Made by a program: the position numbers and the translations under genes
NCBI GenBank assembly: GCA_037445245.1
Contig: JBBIKU010000146.1
Span: 1 to 5,880, forward strand
Source of the DNA: JBBIKU01 sp037445245
GTDB lineage: Bacteria > Chloroflexota > Anaerolineae > Anaerolineales > Anaerolineaceae
Length of the DNA stretch: 5,880 bases
Direction: 5' to 3'
Shown here: in pieces, positions 4,180 through 5,880 of the stretch
Layout: each line of letters starts with the position of its first letter
Position numbering within the stretch: the stretch's first letter is position 1
The notes under the pieces: generated by a model
Told to the model about the DNA's origin: nothing
Seen by the model: only the letters and a program-made list of their open reading frames with translations
Database searches by the model: none

Positions 4180-4902
4180 TCAGGCTGCGATGCTGCGCAC
4201 CTGACGGATAACCATCACCACCTTGCCCATGATGCGTACCTGGTCGGGATTATCGATGTAGATCGGGTTCATGGTGGGGTTGGCGGGCTGCAAGCGCACC
4301 CGCTGCCCCTCACGGTAGAAGTATTTCAGTGTGGTTTCATCATTGTCGGTCAACCACACTGCCACCATTTCGCCGTTGTTGGCTTCCTGTGCCTTCTTCA
4401 TTACCACAATATCGCCGTCGTTGATCATGGCGTCGATCATCGATTCTCCCTCGACTTCCAGGGCAAACAACTCGCTGCTGCGCTCGCGCGCCGGCAACAG
4501 GCTGCGGGCAATATCCACCCCGCTTTCAGGGTCAAAATAGCTCAAATCGGAAGAAGGCACCGGGATGGGCTCACTGGCGACGATGCGCCCCAGTACCGGG
4601 ATCGTAATCAGATCGTTGACCGCCGCCGCCGTGCGGCGGGCGGCTTGCATCGCCTGCTGCGTAATCGATGCGTATAACGGACGCACCACGCGGATGCTGC
4701 GCGAGATGTGCTGATCACGATCGATGTATTTCAATTCTTCGAGCTGCTTTAGATAATAATCTACCAACGAAGTCGATCTGACCCCGATGCTCTCTCCGAT
4801 CTCGCGGATCGAAGGCGAGTAGCCGTTCTGTTCCTGAAATTGGGTCAGAAACTCCATGATCTTGCGGTGACGTTCACTTAAACCGGCGCTTTTTCGAGCC
4901 AT
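4180..4902 (-). CDS. lexA: LexA repressor (SOS regulator, self-cleaving)
   Basis: LexA represses DNA-damage genes until RecA filaments trigger its self-cleavage. It has 240 residues, slightly longer than the usual 200-230. The N-terminal winged helix-turn-helix is at about 7-72 (SERHRKIMEFLTQFQEQNGYSPSIREIG and SLVDYYLKQLEELKYI). A linker of about 73-98, longer than usual, joins it to the S24 peptidase domain. The catalytic Ser154 sits in GESM and Lys193 in TTLKYF. The expected cleavage site, normally Ala-Gly, reads Ala109-Ser110 (IVASEPIPV). The ATG has AAGGAG 7 nt upstream. The promoter carries a LexA box, so autoregulation is likely. It converges on rplL and diverges from fmdB. Other S24 repressors are less likely because of the full HTH and SOS box. 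Confidence 0.94.
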   Translation of the reverse strand: MARKSAGLSERHRKIMEFLTQFQEQNGYSPSIREIGESIGVRSTSLVDYYLKQLEELKYIDRDQHISRSIRVVRPLYASITQQAMQAARRTAAAVNDLITIPVLGRIVASEPIPVPSSDLSYFDPESGVDIARSLLPARERSSELFALEVEGESMIDAMINDGDIVVMKKAQEANNGEMVAVWLTDNDETTLKYFYREGQRVRLQPANPTMNPIYIDNPDQVRIMGKVVMVIRQVRSIAA

Positions 4903-4947
4903 CTTTCGCTCCTTCCCTGATCAGCATAGCTCATTTGTACTACGAAT

Positions 4948-4976
4948 ACTATACACGAACATTCGTTCTGTGTCAA
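4948..4976 (-). promoter_or_regulatory. lexA promoter
   Basis: On the - strand a perfect -35, TTGACA (4971-4976), is followed after exactly 17 bp by the -10 TATAGT (4948-4953), one mismatch from consensus. Transcription should start near 4941, giving a leader of about 40 nt with SD AAGGAG. The spacer contains the LexA box. Confidence 0.85.
4956..4969 (-). promoter_or_regulatory. LexA (SOS) box
   Basis: On the - strand the site reads AGAACGAATGTTCG, containing a perfect GAAC-N4-GTTC inverted repeat (4957-4968). This matches the Gram-positive-type SOS box CGAAC-N4-GTTCG at 13 of the 14-position frame's outer bases except the first. It lies wholly between the -35 and -10 of lexA, an ideal place for repression by blocking RNA polymerase. 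The match to the box family is direct; regulation by the LexA encoded here is inferred. Confidence 0.85.
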
Positions 4977-5047
4977 GCGTTTTTTCGAAGTCCCAGGATC
5001 AGCAAGTTTGGACGGATGCACCTCTCCTTCCAGCAAGGTGATCAGGG

Positions 5048-5075
5048 TTGACAAGCGCACAAGATATGCTATACT
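5048..5075 (+). promoter_or_regulatory. Promoter of the fmdB - csoR-like - osmC operon
   Basis: A perfect -35, TTGACA (5048-5053), is followed by a 16-bp spacer and the -10 TATACT (5070-5075). The predicted start is near 5082, about 13 nt before the SD AAGGAG (5095-5100) of the fmdB-like gene. The promoter faces away from lexA, with about 70 bp between the two -35 elements. A palindrome covers its -10 (see 5064-5089). Confidence 0.8.
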
Positions 5076-5089
5076 CCTGTATAGTATAT
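5064..5089 (+). promoter_or_regulatory. Palindromic operator over the -10, probable CsoR-like site
   Basis: An 11-bp left arm (5064-5074) and right arm (5079-5089) are inverted repeats around TCCT with one mismatch; the core CTATAC/GTATAG (5069-5074, 5079-5084) is perfect. A second phasing, TATACT (5070-5075)/AGTATA (5083-5088), is also perfect. Binding would cover both the -10 and the transcription start. CsoR-family operators are often AT-flanked inverted repeats (TATAC...GTATA), so the repressor encoded at 5388 is the natural candidate. Confidence 0.7.
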
Positions 5090-5108
5090 AGCCCAAGGAG
5101 CATTCGCC

Positions 5109-5318
5109 ATGCCGTTATACGAATACCATTGCACAAACTGCGGAACCCAATTCGAAAAAAGGGTGGCGTTGGCGCAAGCCGACCGAAACCCGCAATGCCC
5201 TGAATGCAGCAGCGCCCAAACACGCAAAAAACTCTCCACCTTTACCTCCTTCGGCAGCCAGTCCAGCCCGTCCAGCGCCGGCACGACGAGCTGCGCCGGC
5301 GCTGGACGTTTCACCTGA
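5109..5318 (+). CDS. FmdB-family zinc-ribbon protein
   Basis: This small protein of 69 residues has the family start MPLYEYHCTNCGTQFE and two CxxC knuckles, C8/C11 and C30/C33, which together should hold one zinc ion. The family (putative regulatory FmdB, zinc-ribbon) is named after a gene next to formamidase; its molecular function is unclear. The C-terminal third (43-69) is a Ser/Gly/Thr-rich tail with an extra Cys62, ending in GRFT, which is common for the family. ATG 5109 follows SD AAGGAG (5095-5100) by 8 nt. It is the first gene of the operon, 69 nt ahead of the CsoR-like repressor, so it may contribute to metal or thiol handling. That role is an inference from position only. Confidence 0.85.
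   Translation: MPLYEYHCTNCGTQFEKRVALAQADRNPQCPECSSAQTRKKLSTFTSFGSQSSPSSAGTTSCAGAGRFT
5269..5308 (+). repeat. Strong inverted repeat in the 3' end of the fmdB-like gene
   Basis: A 14-bp perfect, GC-rich inverted repeat: 5269-5282 pairs with 5295-5308 around a 12-nt loop. It lies inside the coding region (residues ~54-67), and its 3' arm ends 10 nt before the stop. Only TTT follows, so it is not a full terminator. It could cause pausing or attenuation, or protect the upstream part of the mRNA. Confidence 0.7.
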
Positions 5319-5333
5319 GCACCCTGATCTCGA

Positions 5334-5369
5334 GGACTGCGGTGCAGTCCGGATTCCGCCCTCATCCGG
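5334..5369 (+). other. Two overlapping hairpins in the leader of the csoR-like gene
   Basis: GGACTGC (5334-5340) pairs with GCAGTCC (5344-5350) around GGT. CCGGAT (5349-5354) pairs with ATCCGG (5364-5369). The two share bases 5349-5350 and so compete slightly. Both lie just before the SD-like AAGAAGG (5375-5381). They may tune how much repressor is made relative to the first gene. Confidence 0.4.
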
Positions 5370-5387
5370 CGGGAAAGAAGGCAACCC

Positions 5388-5666
5388 ATGCAGGAGATCA
5401 ACCCCCAGGCGAAACAAAACTTGCTCGCCCGCCTGCGGCGGATCGAGGGGCAGTTGCGCGGCGTTCAGGAGATGGTGGTACAGTCACGCGACTGCCGCGA
5501 GGTGCTGCAACAATTAACCGCTATCCGTTCAGCAGTACAGGGTGCCACCATGCTGCTGCTGCAAGAATATGCCAGCCAGTGTTTGCTATCGGCTGAAGAG
5601 CAGCCCCCCGAGGCGCGCCGCCAACTGATTCAAGATTTGCTGGCACTGCTCAGCAAAGCACCCTGA
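5388..5666 (+). CDS. CsoR/FrmR-family (DUF156) transcriptional repressor, Cys-Tyr-Cys variant
   Basis: These are all-alpha tetrameric repressors that release DNA on binding metal, formaldehyde or persulfide. The protein has 92 residues. Helix 1 contains LLARLRRIEGQLRGVQEMV (12-30). The signature SRDCREVLQQLTAIRSAVQ carries Cys36, and helix 2 continues to LLLQEYASQCL with Cys65. By direct alignment, copper sensors use Cys36, His61 and Cys65; here position 61 is Tyr, so the copper set is incomplete. Both cysteines remain, as in CstR-type persulfide sensors. The ATG at 5388 has AAGAAGG 6 nt upstream. The gene sits between the fmdB-like and osmC-family genes in one direction behind a palindromic promoter, so it probably controls this operon. 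Ligand is uncertain: persulfide or another thiol-reactive signal is more likely than Cu(I). Confidence 0.85.
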   Translation: MQEINPQAKQNLLARLRRIEGQLRGVQEMVVQSRDCREVLQQLTAIRSAVQGATMLLLQEYASQCLLSAEEQPPEARRQLIQDLLALLSKAP

Positions 5667-5706
5667 ACCACCCCGACTCTGTACAAAGGAAATCAAGGAG
5701 GCTACA

Positions 5707-5880
5707 ATGGGAAATACAACTGTCCGCTGGATAGGCGGAAAGCAATTCGTCGGAATCGATTCGACTCGACACACAGTCGTGCTGTCCACGCCCGACGAAG
5801 GGGTGGGCATGAAGCCATCCGAGCTGCTACTGGTGGCGCTGGCTTCTTGCACCGCCGTGGATGTAGTGGAAATTCTGACC
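5707..5880 (+). CDS. OsmC-family protein (partial, N-terminal 58 residues)
   Basis: The start ATG 5707 has a strong SD, AAGGAGG (5695-5701), 5 nt upstream; the reading frame remains open to the window end. The visible part starts MGNTTVRWIGGKQFVGIDS, a beta-rich opening, then PDEGVGMKPSELLLVALASC followed by TAVDVVEIL, the first conserved helix of the family with Cys48, the likely reactive cysteine. OsmC/Ohr proteins reduce organic hydroperoxides with paired cysteines; the KPSELLLVALASCTAVDVV form resembles the YhfA-like branch, whose substrate is less clear. The second cysteine should lie beyond the window. It follows the CsoR-like gene by 40 nt, and a thiol peroxidase-like partner fits a cysteine-only sensor. 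Confidence 0.85.
   Translation, partial: MGNTTVRWIGGKQFVGIDSTRHTVVLSTPDEGVGMKPSELLLVALASCTAVDVVEILT

Noticed and set aside
4174..4677. 167-codon open frame on the + strand opposite lexA.
   Set aside because: It is antisense to lexA with no SD and His-rich unrecognisable protein, typical of a shadow frame.
5204..5596. 130-codon + strand frame overlapping the fmdB-like and csoR-like genes.
   Set aside because: It overlaps two recognised genes in another frame and shows no family features.

Overview
The window is a bacterial chromosomal segment, about 55-60% G+C by eye. It covers the end of a tuf/ribosomal-protein cluster and the start of a small stress or metal/sulfur operon. The order tuf - rpmG - tRNA-Trp - secE - nusG - rplK - rplA - rplJ - rplL is the classic bacterial 'secE-nusG-L11-L10' region. 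The long acidic N-terminal extension on NusG, the LexA box type (GAAC-N4-GTTC), and rplL ending at a terminator instead of running into rpoB suggest Chloroflexota (Anaerolineae-like). This taxonomic guess is an inference from protein flavour and gene order, not a proven assignment.

Layout: 1-56 is the end of tuf (+). 95-265 is rpmG and 315-387 is tRNA-Trp(CCA). 451-657 is secE and 701-1576 is nusG with a ~118-residue acidic extension. 1651-2076 is rplK and 2133-2852 is rplA, each preceded by a near-identical structured leader that looks like an L1 operator. 2853-3093 is an L10-type leader RNA with a terminator/antiterminator pair, followed by rplJ (TTG start, 3094-3636) and rplL (3728-4111). 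A terminator at 4138-4171, apparently bidirectional, separates rplL from the convergent gene lexA (4180-4902, - strand). lexA has a near-consensus promoter with a LexA box placed exactly between -35 and -10. Divergent from lexA, a second strong promoter with a palindrome over its -10 drives an fmdB-like zinc-ribbon gene (5109-5318), a CsoR/FrmR-family repressor gene (5388-5666) and an OsmC-family gene (5707 onward, cut by the window end).

Functionally, the first two thirds is translation and transcription machinery: elongation factor Tu, the L33, L11, L1, L10 and L7/L12 proteins, NusG, and the SecE translocon subunit. Post-transcriptional feedback sites are readable in the intergenic DNA: two putative L1 operators and one L10(L12) attenuator. 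The last third is stress response: LexA (SOS repressor, self-regulated) and a thiol/metal-sensing operon. Its repressor keeps both cysteines of CsoR but has Tyr in place of the copper-binding His, which points away from copper and towards a sulfur/persulfide or other cue; the OsmC neighbour agrees with this.

No mobile elements, CRISPR arrays or integrases are visible. The most interesting material is regulatory (paired L1 operators, L10 attenuator, CsoR-like operator and sensor, LexA with an Ala-Ser scissile bond) rather than a new enzyme system. There is no gene-free stretch over 300 bases; the longest, 2853-3093, is the L10 leader.
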